64,000 bases of DNA from Alloboseaceae bacterium BT-24-1 (GTDB taxonomy: Bacteria > Pseudomonadota > Alphaproteobacteria > Rhizobiales > Beijerinckiaceae): the NCBI GenBank assembly GCA_025846845.1, contig JAOYTL010000003.1, positions 310,001 through 374,000 on the forward strand, read 5' to 3'. The stretch's first letter is position 1; the number at the start of each line of letters is the position of its first letter. Shown here one piece after another: positions 15,960 through 23,916 of this stretch. A program made the translations under genes and the position numbers. The notes below the pieces were generated by a model. That model was given only the letters and a program-made list of their open reading frames with translations, was not told the origin of the DNA and did no database searches.

Positions 15960-16866
15960 TCCGGCTACGGCGGTGATCGCGGCAAGCGTATCGGTCTCGC
16001 CCGGGCGCGAAACCTGGCGGCGCTTCCGTCGTCACCGCCTTGCGATGGCAAGTACCGTCATCCTCGCTTTGCTGATCCTCAGCGTCGTCGTCGGTCCCTG
16101 GTTGTGGCCAGTGCCGATCAACGACATCGATTTCTCGGCACAGCTGCAGGGCCCGTCCTGGGCGCATCCCCTGGGCACCGACGATCTCGGCCAGGATATC
16201 CTGGCACGGATGATGTATGGCGGGCGCATCTCGCTCGCCGTCGGCCTCGCCGCGATGGTGGTCGCGACCACGGTCGGCGTCCTGATCGGCGCCTGCGCCG
16301 GCATGTCGCGCAAGATCGCCGACCCTGTGCTGATGTGGGTGACGGACCTGTTCCTGTCGTTGCCGCAGCTGCCGCTGCTGCTCCTCATCATCTACCTGTT
16401 CCGCGAGCAGCTGAAGGCGGTCTTCGGCGTCGAGGGCGGTGTTTTCATCCTGATCGTCGTGGTCATCGGCGGCCTGCGCTGGATGCCGGTCGCCCGGCTG
16501 GTGCGGGCGCAGTTCCTGTCGCTGCGCGAGAAGGAATTCGTCGAGGCCGCCAAGGCCCAGGGTGCCACCAAGGCTCGCCAGATGACGCGCCACATCCTGC
16601 CCAACGCTCTCGGCCCGGTCATCGTCGCCTCGACGATCGAGGTCTCCTCGGCGATCATCGCGGAATCGACGCTCTCCTTCCTCGGCCTCGGCTTCCCGCC
16701 GGACATTCCGACCTGGGGGCGCCTGCTCTTCGACGCCAAGGACCACCTCGATACGGCGCCGCACTGGGCCCTGTTCCCGGGCGCGGCGATCTTCCTGACC
16801 GTGCTGTCGATCAACTTCATCGGCGACGGCCTGCGCGATGCGCTCGACCCGCGCCGCGTGATCTGA
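15925..16866 (+). CDS. Peptide-type ABC transporter permease (DppC/OppC)
   Basis: The 313-residue protein matches DppC: an N-terminal cytoplasmic stretch, WRRFRRHRLAMASTVILALLIL, HPLGTDDLGQDILARMMYGGRISL, and the EAA loop FVEAAKAQGATKARQMTRHILPNALGPV. The C-terminus INFIGDGLRDALDPR is the usual end of the family. It overlaps the DppB-like gene by 35 bases. Normally two ATPase genes (dppD and dppF) follow; here the next gene is an unrelated one on the other strand, so the ATPases must be encoded elsewhere. Confidence 0.93.
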   Translation: MAGSTLASPSVDPATAVIAASVSVSPGRETWRRFRRHRLAMASTVILALLILSVVVGPWLWPVPINDIDFSAQLQGPSWAHPLGTDDLGQDILARMMYGGRISLAVGLAAMVVATTVGVLIGACAGMSRKIADPVLMWVTDLFLSLPQLPLLLLIIYLFREQLKAVFGVEGGVFILIVVVIGGLRWMPVARLVRAQFLSLREKEFVEAAKAQGATKARQMTRHILPNALGPVIVASTIEVSSAIIAESTLSFLGLGFPPDIPTWGRLLFDAKDHLDTAPHWALFPGAAIFLTVLSINFIGDGLRDALDPRRVI

Positions 16867-16884
16867 GGCGCGGGACAAGAGCAT

Positions 16885-16908
16885 GCCGGGCCGGAAGACC
16901 GGCCCGGC
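16885..16908 (+). terminator. Hairpin after the peptide-type ABC operon
   Basis: GCCGGGCCGG, loop AAGA, CCGGCCCGGC: a perfect 10-bp GC stem 18 bases after the dppC-like stop. It lacks a clear T-run, so it may end transcription weakly or protect the mRNA 3' end. Confidence 0.5.
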
Positions 16909-16980
16909 GGTCAGAACCTCTGCCGGACATGAAACGTGGGATCGCGAGGACCTGAGAATTTTCAGGCCCTCGTGGTCTAG

Positions 16981-17616
16981 CTACAATGGACAGCCCGTCG
17001 CCAGCGCTCTCCACAGTTGCTCTCGATCGGCCTCGGCTGACAGGTCGATCGTGATCCGCGTGCCGGTTTTGAGCCGCCGCCGCAAAATGTCGGCGCGGTC
17101 CGAGCTTGTCCGAAGCGTGCCTCCGTCATGGAGCCTCCGGAGCCGCGCGCGCGAAACTTTCAGCTCGGACGCCAGCAGACGATCAAGCCGTGTGCTGACT
17201 GGAAACGGGACCGTCAGGTCGAGCTCCAACATCGTCCAATTGGCTGTTTCGAGCAGGATGTCCTTTTCGATCTCAAACTCGGAAAATTCGTCGACATGTT
17301 GCGACTTGCGCTTCAGGGCTTCGAGATTGAACGTTTCCGTCCGGATCCATTGCGGATCGTTGGATTGCAGTGCGTCCAGGACGGCAGGATCGATGTCGCG
17401 GACATTCTGCCGCTCGAAGATCGGTCGATTCCATGTCTTCTCGCAGGTCGTGCATCTGTAGATCAGCCACGCATCGAGCTGGCGACCGTTGGCGTTGAGC
17501 CTGATTTTGCCGCTGGGCTGGAAGGCCCTCAGTCCCCCACATCCGCTGCAGGCAATCCAGGGCTGAGGCGCTGTCCGGGGAACGATGGTCCATCGGACCC
17601 GAAGTATATTGCACAT
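16981..17616 (-). CDS. DUF1062 family protein
   Basis: The 211-residue protein starts MCNILRVRWTIVPRTAP. It carries a CSGCGG pair and a YRCTTCEKTWNRPI pair that together look like a zinc ribbon, with KIRLNANGRQLDAWLIYRC between them; this is the layout of DUF1062. The C-terminal part (STRLDRLLASELKVSRARLRRLHDGG) resembles an S4-like RNA-binding hairpin. The function is unknown. A longer start at 17661 is possible; I prefer 17616 because GGAAGA lies upstream and the extra residues look unconserved. Its DNA seems less GC-rich than that of its neighbours, which suggests transfer. Confidence 0.72.
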   Translation of the reverse strand: MCNILRVRWTIVPRTAPQPWIACSGCGGLRAFQPSGKIRLNANGRQLDAWLIYRCTTCEKTWNRPIFERQNVRDIDPAVLDALQSNDPQWIRTETFNLEALKRKSQHVDEFSEFEIEKDILLETANWTMLELDLTVPFPVSTRLDRLLASELKVSRARLRRLHDGGTLRTSSDRADILRRRLKTGTRITIDLSAEADREQLWRALATGCPL

Positions 17617-18012
17617 ACCGTCTTGGTCTTCCGTTCGGAAGTCCACCAAGATGATGCGCAAGAAAACCCTTGCGGGCGCGGTGTGGCGATGTTTCGGGCG
17701 GCTGAAGAGCCGAGACAGCGGAGCTGCTCGTGGCGCGGGCTGACAATGCCAAACCGGTCTCTTGCCACCACCCGATGAACATGATCATGCGCCGACGGCA
17801 TGTTGCCATCGGACAGCACGGGTGAACCTGGGTTGAGACCGGTATTTACTTAGGCAAAGGCGACCTCGATGAGCCACTGCTCTTCACTTGGAAGCATAGC
17901 AAAGGCGCCGCTCGAATTGGAGCCCCTCAAGGCATCCCGACGCTGAAAGCTGCGGCAGCGCTGCGTTTATGCAACTTTGCCAGGAAAGCAGGCCCGATGC
18001 TGCTTCGCTTCA
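17617..18012. other. Gene-poor stretch with no recognisable feature
   Basis: About 400 bases between the DUF1062 gene and the hybrid kinase gene. Base composition looks lower in GC than the surroundings. Only short frames are present, such as a 15-residue minus-strand frame ending VAFA near 17854. I recognise no gene, RNA or repeat. It may be decayed DNA that came with the DUF1062 gene. Confidence 0.5.
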
Positions 18013-19794
18013 TCAGCCCGAGCGTGCCGACGCCACCTCGCCTCGAACCGCGAGGCGAATGGCAGCCTGCAGGCGCTCGGGCGCGACCGGCTTGTGCAGC
18101 ACGGCGTGGCCGGTCGCAGTCAATTCACGCAGGCGCTCCGGCGACGTATCGCCGGTCACGATCAGCACCGGCACGGGATAGCCGAGATGCTCGATCAACA
18201 GCGCGATCGCTTCGCTGCCGCTCATCCCGCCCCCGAGTCGATAGTCGGCAATGATCAGGTACACGGGCTGCCCGCCGGCCCCGGCGTGGCGGTGGCGCAG
18301 TGCTTCGACATCGCGCCCGGCAAGGGGTTCGTAGCCCCAGGCCGCCAGCAGCATCGCGATGCCGTCGAGCACCTGCATGTCGTCATCCAGCACCATGATA
18401 CTGAGCTTCGCCCGCGGCTCCATGTTGCGTGCAGGCGCCAGATTCACCGAGATGGGCGCAGCGAATGGCACTCGCACCGAGAAGGTCGAGCCTTTTCCGG
18501 GCGTGGAGCTCAGCCCGATCCGGTGCCCAAGCAGGCCCCCGAGGCGCCGCACGATGGCGAGGCCGAGGCCGAGGCCCTGCTCGCGGTCGCGCTGCGGATT
18601 GTCGAGCTGGGCGAACTCCTCGAACACGGCCTGATGCTGATCGGCCGCGATGCCTGGCCCGGTATCGACGATCTGGATCTCCATGGTCGCGCCGTGGCGC
18701 CGGCAGCCGATCAGCACGCGGCTCTCCGGCGCATAGCGCAGGGCGTTCGAGAGGAAATTGTCGAGAATCCGCTTGAGCAGGACCGGATCGCTCTTCACCC
18801 AGGCATTGCTGGCGACAAAGCGCAGATCGATGCCGCGCTGCTGCGCCTGCGGCGAAAACTCCTCGCGCAAGCCGCTCAGCATCCGCAGCAGGGAGATCGG
18901 CTCCCGTCCGACCGGAACGAGGCCGGCATCGAGCCGCGACACGTCGATCAGCCCGTGGAGCAGTCCGCCGAGCGAGGCGAGCGCCGCTTCGAGTTTCTCG
19001 GCGATGCCCCTCGCTGCCGCGGCCTTGACGTCGCCGCGGCGGGCAAAGGCTGCAAGGCTCGCCGTGAACAGGGCGGCCGCATGGATCGGCTGGCGCAGAT
19101 CATGGCTGGCGGCGGCGAGGAAGCGCGTCTTGGCCCGGTCGGCAGCCGTCGCACGATCACGCTCGCGCTCGAGGCTCTCGATCAACGCCAGGTTCTCGAA
19201 GCGCAGCGACACCGTCTCCCGGAGGGTCCGATAGGTCACCAGGCTGTAGTAAAGATAAACGCAGACCAGACAGACGGCGAAGGTCAGATAGATCGAATAG
19301 ATCGGCTCGCCCTGCTGCAGGCAGCGCAGCGCGAAGGGCAGCTGCATTGCGACAAGCAGGCCGGCATAGGCCGGCGGGTAGGCCGAAAGCGACGGCACCG
19401 CCCCGCCGGACATGCCGGTCAGCACGATGCAGACAAAGGCGATCAGATGCGGCTGCTCCGGCACGAAGCCGATCCAGCCGATCGCGCCCCAGAGCAAGCT
19501 CGAGAAGATCGAAAGCACGGCAAAACGACGAGCCCAGACATGCGGGTCCGCAGCATCGGCGCCACGCCTGGCATAGCCGCGGGCCAGCAGGAGGCGAGCG
19601 CCGGTCAGCGCATAGATCGCGCCGATCCAGACCAGGAGCTGCTCGCCTGGCACCGCCTCGCGCAGCACGTAGGCGACCGGCCAGGGAATGACGAAGTTGG
19701 CGAGCAGGATCGCGCGGGACTGGCGAAAGAGCAGATCGATCAGCCCGGCCTGCACACGCCGTTCCGGGTCCTCAGGCCACGGACCTTCCATCAT
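18013..19794 (-). CDS. Hybrid sensor histidine kinase/response regulator, membrane bound
   Basis: The 593-residue protein has about six membrane segments in residues 25-185, a dimerisation/phosphoacceptor helix with His231 (AAASHDLRQPIH), an ATPase domain with N box LDNFLSNALRY (345-353), G1 VDTGPGIA (377-383) and G2 GLGLGLAIV, then a receiver domain with Asp517 (IIADYRLGG), acidic pocket DDD near 470 and Lys568. There is no periplasmic sensor domain, Hpt domain or output domain, so the receiver may dampen signalling or pass phosphate on. Start 19794 has TGGAG seven bases upstream; 19824 is an alternative. It is divergent, 71 bases apart, from a LuxR-type regulator that is its probable partner. 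Confidence 0.9.
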   Translation of the reverse strand: MMEGPWPEDPERRVQAGLIDLLFRQSRAILLANFVIPWPVAYVLREAVPGEQLLVWIGAIYALTGARLLLARGYARRGADAADPHVWARRFAVLSIFSSLLWGAIGWIGFVPEQPHLIAFVCIVLTGMSGGAVPSLSAYPPAYAGLLVAMQLPFALRCLQQGEPIYSIYLTFAVCLVCVYLYYSLVTYRTLRETVSLRFENLALIESLERERDRATAADRAKTRFLAAASHDLRQPIHAAALFTASLAAFARRGDVKAAAARGIAEKLEAALASLGGLLHGLIDVSRLDAGLVPVGREPISLLRMLSGLREEFSPQAQQRGIDLRFVASNAWVKSDPVLLKRILDNFLSNALRYAPESRVLIGCRRHGATMEIQIVDTGPGIAADQHQAVFEEFAQLDNPQRDREQGLGLGLAIVRRLGGLLGHRIGLSSTPGKGSTFSVRVPFAAPISVNLAPARNMEPRAKLSIMVLDDDMQVLDGIAMLLAAWGYEPLAGRDVEALRHRHAGAGGQPVYLIIADYRLGGGMSGSEAIALLIEHLGYPVPVLIVTGDTSPERLRELTATGHAVLHKPVAPERLQAAIRLAVRGEVASARSG

Positions 19795-19865
19795 GCATTC
19801 GCTCCAGGCCGATGGTTCGGCCATGCGGGTACCATGCGCAGGTCGATCGAGCGACACTCCATCCG

Positions 19866-20567
19866 ATGATTCGCCGTCCACCATCGACCCAGCCTGCCAG
19901 GACGGGGCAGCCCGGCTTTCGCATTGTTCTCGCCGACGATCATGCCCTGATCCGCGAGGGCCTGAAGCTGCTGATCTCGACGCTGGGGGAGCATGAGGTC
20001 GTCGGCGAGGCGGCCGATGGCGGAAGCCTGCTGCAGCTGCTGCCAACGAGCGATCCGGATGTCCTGGTGCTCGATCTCGGCATGCCAGGGCTGACCGGGC
20101 CGTCCTATATCCGCGGCCTGCGAGAGGGCTTTCCGCAGCTGAAGATTCTCGTCCTGACAGCCAATGCCGAACCGCGAACCGTGGAAGGCGCGCTCGGTGC
20201 CGGCATCGCCGGCTATCTGGTCAAGGGCGGCGATCTCGCCGAAGTTTTTGAAGCGCTTGCTGCCCTCCGGCGAGGAGAGACCTATGTCAGCCCCCCGCTC
20301 AAGGCCGCCCTGGCCTCCGATGCGCAAACCGCGACGCCGGCTGAAGCCCCGCCCGAAGCGCTCTTTCACGTCCCGCTCACCCGCCGGGAACGCGAGCTGC
20401 TCGTCCTGATCGCCAGAGGTGCCAATGCGCGCGAGGCCGGCGCCCTTCTCGGCATCAGCCCGCTGACGGTTCGCAAGCATCGCGAGAATCTCATGCGCAA
20501 GCTCGACCTCCACAGCGCAGCGGAACTGGCCGCATTCGCGGTCCGACTCGGACTTCCCATCGGATAG
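19866..20567 (+). CDS. NarL/LuxR-type two-component response regulator
   Basis: The 233-residue protein has an N-terminal receiver domain with Asp24/Asp25 (LADDHALIREG), phosphoacceptor Asp70 (VLVLDLGMPG), Thr98 and Lys120 (GYLVKGG). A linker rich in Pro and Ala leads to a LuxR-type HTH at about 165-233 (LTRRERELLVLIARGANAREAGALLGISPLTVRKHRENLMRKLDLHS). Start at 19866 gives the usual short N-terminus; an ATG at 19812 would lie in the divergent promoter region. It faces the hybrid kinase gene and is probably phosphorylated by it. Confidence 0.93.
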   Translation: MIRRPPSTQPARTGQPGFRIVLADDHALIREGLKLLISTLGEHEVVGEAADGGSLLQLLPTSDPDVLVLDLGMPGLTGPSYIRGLREGFPQLKILVLTANAEPRTVEGALGAGIAGYLVKGGDLAEVFEALAALRRGETYVSPPLKAALASDAQTATPAEAPPEALFHVPLTRRERELLVLIARGANAREAGALLGISPLTVRKHRENLMRKLDLHSAAELAAFAVRLGLPIG

Positions 20568-20714
20568 GACAGGTGCGGGCGCCATCTCCAGGCTCGCAAG
20601 CCCCGGCTGTCGAGGACAATACGGCAGATAGCGTAGTTCCGATCGCGAGATGCACCGAGCGACGGAATTCTGGCTATGCTGGGAAAACCCATAGAACGCT
20701 ATCGAACAGCGTGT

Positions 20715-20799
20715 TGGTGCCCCTGGCCGGAATCGAACCAGCACTCCTTGCGGAACTCGATTTTGAGTCGAGCGCGTCTACCAATTCCGCCACAGGGGC
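20715..20799 (-). tRNA. tRNA-Leu (anticodon CAA)
   Basis: Read on the minus strand the gene starts GCCCCTGTGGCGGAATTGGT and ends GGTTCGATTCCGGCCAGGGGCACCA when the T arm and acceptor are joined. The acceptor arms GCCCCTG and CAGGGGC pair perfectly and CCA is encoded. The anticodon stem CTCGA/TCGAG holds the loop CTCAAAA, which gives anticodon CAA. A long variable arm (TTCCGCAAGGAGT region) confirms a class II tRNA of the leucine type. Confidence 0.97.
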
Positions 20800-20917
20800 C
20801 CCTTGCGGGCGGGGCGGACTATAGCGATCGGCGATGGCCGGTCAATCTCGCGTGAACACTCGTTGATGTAACGTCCGCCCCATGGACGGGTGCACGCGCG
20901 CCCGCTAAGGGGCGGCG

Positions 20918-21529
20918 ATGTTCGAACGACTTTATCTCTGGACGCTCTCGCTCGCCGCACGCCGCAGTGCGCAGGCCTGGCTCGCCATCGTCGCCTTCAT
21001 CGAGAGCTCCTTCTTCCTGATCCCGGCCGATGTGCTGTTCGTGCCGATGGCACTGGCCAAGCCCGAGCGGGCCTATCGCCTTGCCCTGATCGCGACCATC
21101 TTCTCGACGCTCGGCGGCATCGCCGGCTATGCGCTCGGCTACTATGCCTTCGACGCGCTGGCGCGGCCGGTGCTCGCCTTTTACGGCAAGCTCGGCGCCT
21201 TCGAGCAATTGCGCGCCTGCGCCGGCCCCGACACGACCCTGATCCTGTTGACCACCTCCGGCCTGGCGCATCTGCCGCCGATCAAGGTGGTGACCATCCT
21301 GGCCGGCGCCGTCCATATCGGGCTCGGCTTCTTCGTGCTCTCCTGCGTGCTCGCGCGCGGCGCCCGCTTCTTCGCCCTCGCCTTCCTGCTGCGCCGCTAT
21401 GGCGAGACCATCCGGCATTTCATCGAGAAGCGGCTGAAGCTGATCGCACTCGGCGGTGCGGCCCTCCTGATCCTGCTCTATTTCGGCCTCAAGCTGCTGA
21501 CAGGCTCGGGCCAGCTCCTCTCCTGCTGA
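20918..21529 (+). CDS. YqaA-family (DedA/VTT-like) membrane protein
   Basis: The 203-residue protein has several membrane segments. The N-terminal block SAQAWLAIVAFIESSFFLIPADVLFVPMALAKP and GGIAGYALGYYAFD match YqaA/COG1238, a small branch of the DedA/SNARE-associated superfamily. DedA-type proteins are linked to membrane lipid recycling and envelope homeostasis; the role of YqaA is not settled. It is 8 bases upstream of a dsbB gene, so both envelope proteins are probably co-transcribed. Confidence 0.87.
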   Translation: MFERLYLWTLSLAARRSAQAWLAIVAFIESSFFLIPADVLFVPMALAKPERAYRLALIATIFSTLGGIAGYALGYYAFDALARPVLAFYGKLGAFEQLRACAGPDTTLILLTTSGLAHLPPIKVVTILAGAVHIGLGFFVLSCVLARGARFFALAFLLRRYGETIRHFIEKRLKLIALGGAALLILLYFGLKLLTGSGQLLSC

Positions 21530-21537
21530 GTACCGCC

Positions 21538-22068
21538 ATGACCGGCTTTATCCCGCGCCTCCTCGCCGATCCCCGCCGCCTGATCGCCCTGATCGGACTC
21601 GCGAGCCTTGCTCTGATCGCCGGCGCCTGGTTCTTCGAGCTGGTCCTGCACCTGCGTCCCTGCAAGCTCTGCCTCGAGCAGCGAGCGCCGCATTACGCCG
21701 CGATCGGGCTTGCCGCGCTTGCTCTGGTCTTTGCCCGCTCGCGCCGGCTGCAGATCGCTGCGCTGATCGGCCTGGCGCTGCTGATGGCCTGGAGCACCGG
21801 GCTCGGCATCTACCATTCCGGCGTCGAGTGGGGTGTCTTCGCCGGTCCCAATGATTGCGGTGGCGCGCCCGCCCCGGCGGCAGCCGGCGTCCAGGACCTG
21901 ATGAAGCAGTTGCAGACGACCCGGATCGTCTCCTGCACGGAAGCCGCCTGGCGCTTCCTAGGCCTCTCGCTCGCCGGCTGGAACGCGCTGGCCTCGCTGG
22001 GGCTTCTGATGGCAGCGCTTATCGGACTGAAGAGCGCGTTGAGGCAGTCCGAAAATTCGCTGGCGTGA
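21538..22068 (+). CDS. dsbB: Disulfide bond formation protein B (DsbB family)
   Basis: The 176-residue inner-membrane protein has four hydrophobic segments. The first periplasmic loop has the redox pair Cys42-Cys45 (RPCKLCLEQR), which passes electrons to quinone. The second loop has Cys107 (PNDCGG) and Cys133 (IVSCTEAAW), which reoxidise DsbA. The segment CTEAAWRFLGLSLAGWNAL is a DsbB signature. The whole layout is complete. The ATG at 21538 is 8 bases after the yqaA-like stop. Confidence 0.93.
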   Translation: MTGFIPRLLADPRRLIALIGLASLALIAGAWFFELVLHLRPCKLCLEQRAPHYAAIGLAALALVFARSRRLQIAALIGLALLMAWSTGLGIYHSGVEWGVFAGPNDCGGAPAPAAAGVQDLMKQLQTTRIVSCTEAAWRFLGLSLAGWNALASLGLLMAALIGLKSALRQSENSLA

Positions 22069-22178
22069 GACGGCTGGCGTGACTTTCGAGAACCGGAGCG
22101 CAGCGGACTAATGTCCGTGAGCACCGGAAGCACAGAAAGTCGCGTCAGACGGCCACGCCAGTGAATTTGCGGGCCGGC

Positions 22179-22751
22179 TCAGGGCTCGAGCTCGGAATCC
22201 CAGTAGAGATAGTCGAGCCAGCTCTCGTGCAGATAGTTCGGCGGGAACAGCTTGCCATTGCGATGCAGGTCGTTGATCGACGGCGCAAACGGCTTCTGCG
22301 TCGGGATCATCCCGACCGCAGCCGGCATCTTGTCGCCCTTCATCAGATTGCAGGGCGAGCAGGCCGCGACGACGTTCTCCCAGGTGGTGAGCCCGCCCTT
22401 GGAGCGCGGCACGACATGGTCAAAGGTCAGTTCCTCGCGCGTGCCGCAGTACTGGCAGGCGAAACGGTCGCGCAGGAAGACGTTGAAGCGGGTGAAGGCC
22501 GGGGTGCGCGACGGCTTGATGTAGGTCTTGAGCGAGACCACCGAAGGCAGCTTCATGTTGAAGCTCGGGCTGTGCACCACGGTGTCGTATTCGGAGACGA
22601 TGTTGACGCGGTCCATGAAGACCGCCTTGATCGCGTCCTGCCAGCTCCACAGCGAAAGTGGATAGTAGCTCAGCGGCCGGAAATCGGCGTTGAGCACCAG
22701 CGCCGGACAACCGTCCGGCGAGGCCATCGGATGCATAACATGCGCCGTCAC
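22179..22751 (-). CDS. HNH endonuclease family protein
   Basis: The 190-residue protein has an N-terminal region common to a widespread HNH family (CPALVLNADFRPLSYYPLSLWSW) and a treble-clef HNH core: CQYCGTREELTFDHVVPRSKGG, then ENVVAACSPCNLMKGD. The two CxxC pairs bind structural zinc and the DH/N residues form the nuclease site. It is common in alphaproteobacterial chromosomes outside mobile elements; its biological role is unknown. Starts at 22751 or, seven codons later, at the MHP are both possible. Confidence 0.9.
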   Translation of the reverse strand: MTAHVMHPMASPDGCPALVLNADFRPLSYYPLSLWSWQDAIKAVFMDRVNIVSEYDTVVHSPSFNMKLPSVVSLKTYIKPSRTPAFTRFNVFLRDRFACQYCGTREELTFDHVVPRSKGGLTTWENVVAACSPCNLMKGDKMPAAVGMIPTQKPFAPSINDLHRNGKLFPPNYLHESWLDYLYWDSELEP

Positions 22752-22864
22752 CCGTATCGCGCCTCCGCCTGCTGGGCCGCACGAATCCCGTAACGCATCA
22801 ATGTAAGCGCGAGACGACAGGAATGTGAAGCCGCGATGTTGCGGCGCGATGCGTAGGCGTCAGC

Positions 22865-22960
22865 CGTCATTCCCGGGGCGAAGCGCAGCGCAGACCCGGG
22901 AATCTCATGCAGAAGAAGGAACTTGATTCCGGGATGCCCGGCTCGAGGCCGAGCATGACG
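22865..22960. repeat. Palindromic intergenic repeat, copy R3
   Basis: It begins CGTCATTCCCGGGGCG and ends GAGGCCGAGCATGACG. The left side forms a hairpin with CCCGGG/CCCGGGA and the right side one with GGCTCG/CGAGCC. The ends GTCAT and ATGAC are shared with the other copies. It lies between the hbd gene and the HNH gene. Confidence 0.75.
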
Positions 22961-22968
22961 TGCGGAAC

Positions 22969-23850
22969 TCAGCGCGTCGGAATGGGCTTCTCGCCGCGAT
23001 AATCGTAAAAGCCGCGCCCGGCCTTGCGGCCGAGCCAGCCGGCCTCGACATATTTCACCAGCAGCGGGCAAGGCCGGTACTTCGAATCGGCCAGACCGTC
23101 ATGCAGCACCTGCATCACCGACAGGCAGGTATCGAGGCCGATGAAATCGGCGAGCTGGAGCGGGCCCATCGGATGATTCGCGCCGAGCCGCATCGCCGTG
23201 TCGATCGCCTCGACCGAGCCGACGCCCTCATAGAGCGTGTAGACGGCCTCGTTGATCATCGGCAGCAGGATGCGGTTGACGATGAAGGCCGGGAAATCCT
23301 CCGAGACCGACGCCGTCTTGTGCAGCTTGGCGACGAAGTCCTTGGCCAGTTCGAAGGTGTGGTCGTCGGTGGCGATGCCGCGGATCAGCTCGACGAGCTG
23401 CATCAACGGCACCGGGTTCATGAAATGGATGCCGATGAAGCGCTCGGGCCGGTCGGTCGCCGCGGCGAGCCGCGTGATCGAGATCGAGGAGGTGTTGGAG
23501 GCGAGCAGGGCGTCAGGCCGCAGATAGGGGCAGACGGCGTTGAAGATCTTGCGCTTGACCTCCTCGCTCTCGGTCGCGGCCTCGATCACGAGATCGCAGG
23601 CGCCCAACCCCTCCAGCGTCGGCGCTGCGGTGATCCGGCCCATCGCCGCGCGACGCTCCTCGTCGGCGATGGCGCCCTTCGACACCTGGCGGGCCATGTT
23701 GCCGTCGATCGTCGCCAGCGCTGCGTTGATGCGCTCTTCGGCGACATCGTGCAGCTTGATGTTGAAGCCCGCGACCGACGCGACATGGGCGATGCCGTTG
23801 CCCATCTGCCCGGCGCCGATGATGCCGACGGTCCTGATCTGTTGGTCCAT
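22969..23850 (-). CDS. hbd: 3-hydroxybutyryl-CoA dehydrogenase
   Basis: The 293-residue protein has an N-terminal NAD-binding Rossmann fold (TVGIIGAGQMGNGIAHV, GxGxxG at 12-17), the catalytic His in RFIGIHFMNPVPLMQLVELI and the C-terminal helical domain (ANHPMGPLQLADFIGLD). This is the stand-alone form of 3-hydroxyacyl-CoA dehydrogenase that interconverts acetoacetyl-CoA and 3-hydroxybutyryl-CoA in butyrate or polyhydroxybutyrate metabolism. It lies 66 bases downstream of etfA, and the etfB-etfA-hbd order is a common one in this group. Confidence 0.92.
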   Translation of the reverse strand: MDQQIRTVGIIGAGQMGNGIAHVASVAGFNIKLHDVAEERINAALATIDGNMARQVSKGAIADEERRAAMGRITAAPTLEGLGACDLVIEAATESEEVKRKIFNAVCPYLRPDALLASNTSSISITRLAAATDRPERFIGIHFMNPVPLMQLVELIRGIATDDHTFELAKDFVAKLHKTASVSEDFPAFIVNRILLPMINEAVYTLYEGVGSVEAIDTAMRLGANHPMGPLQLADFIGLDTCLSVMQVLHDGLADSKYRPCPLLVKYVEAGWLGRKAGRGFYDYRGEKPIPTR

Positions 23851-23916
23851 GTGACGCTTCTGTTCCCGAGAGGAGCTGGCTCGGGCGACCTCGCGGCCGC
23901 CCGCAGCCCGACTTGC

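Noticed and set aside
17977..19869. Plus-strand frame of 630 codons opposite the hybrid kinase
   Set aside because: No domain, very Arg/Gln/His-rich, and the kinase on the other strand has every expected motif.
20715..20799. tRNA-Leu as attachment site of an integrated island
   Set aside because: No integrase gene and no second copy of the tRNA 3' end was seen nearby; neighbouring genes look chromosomal.
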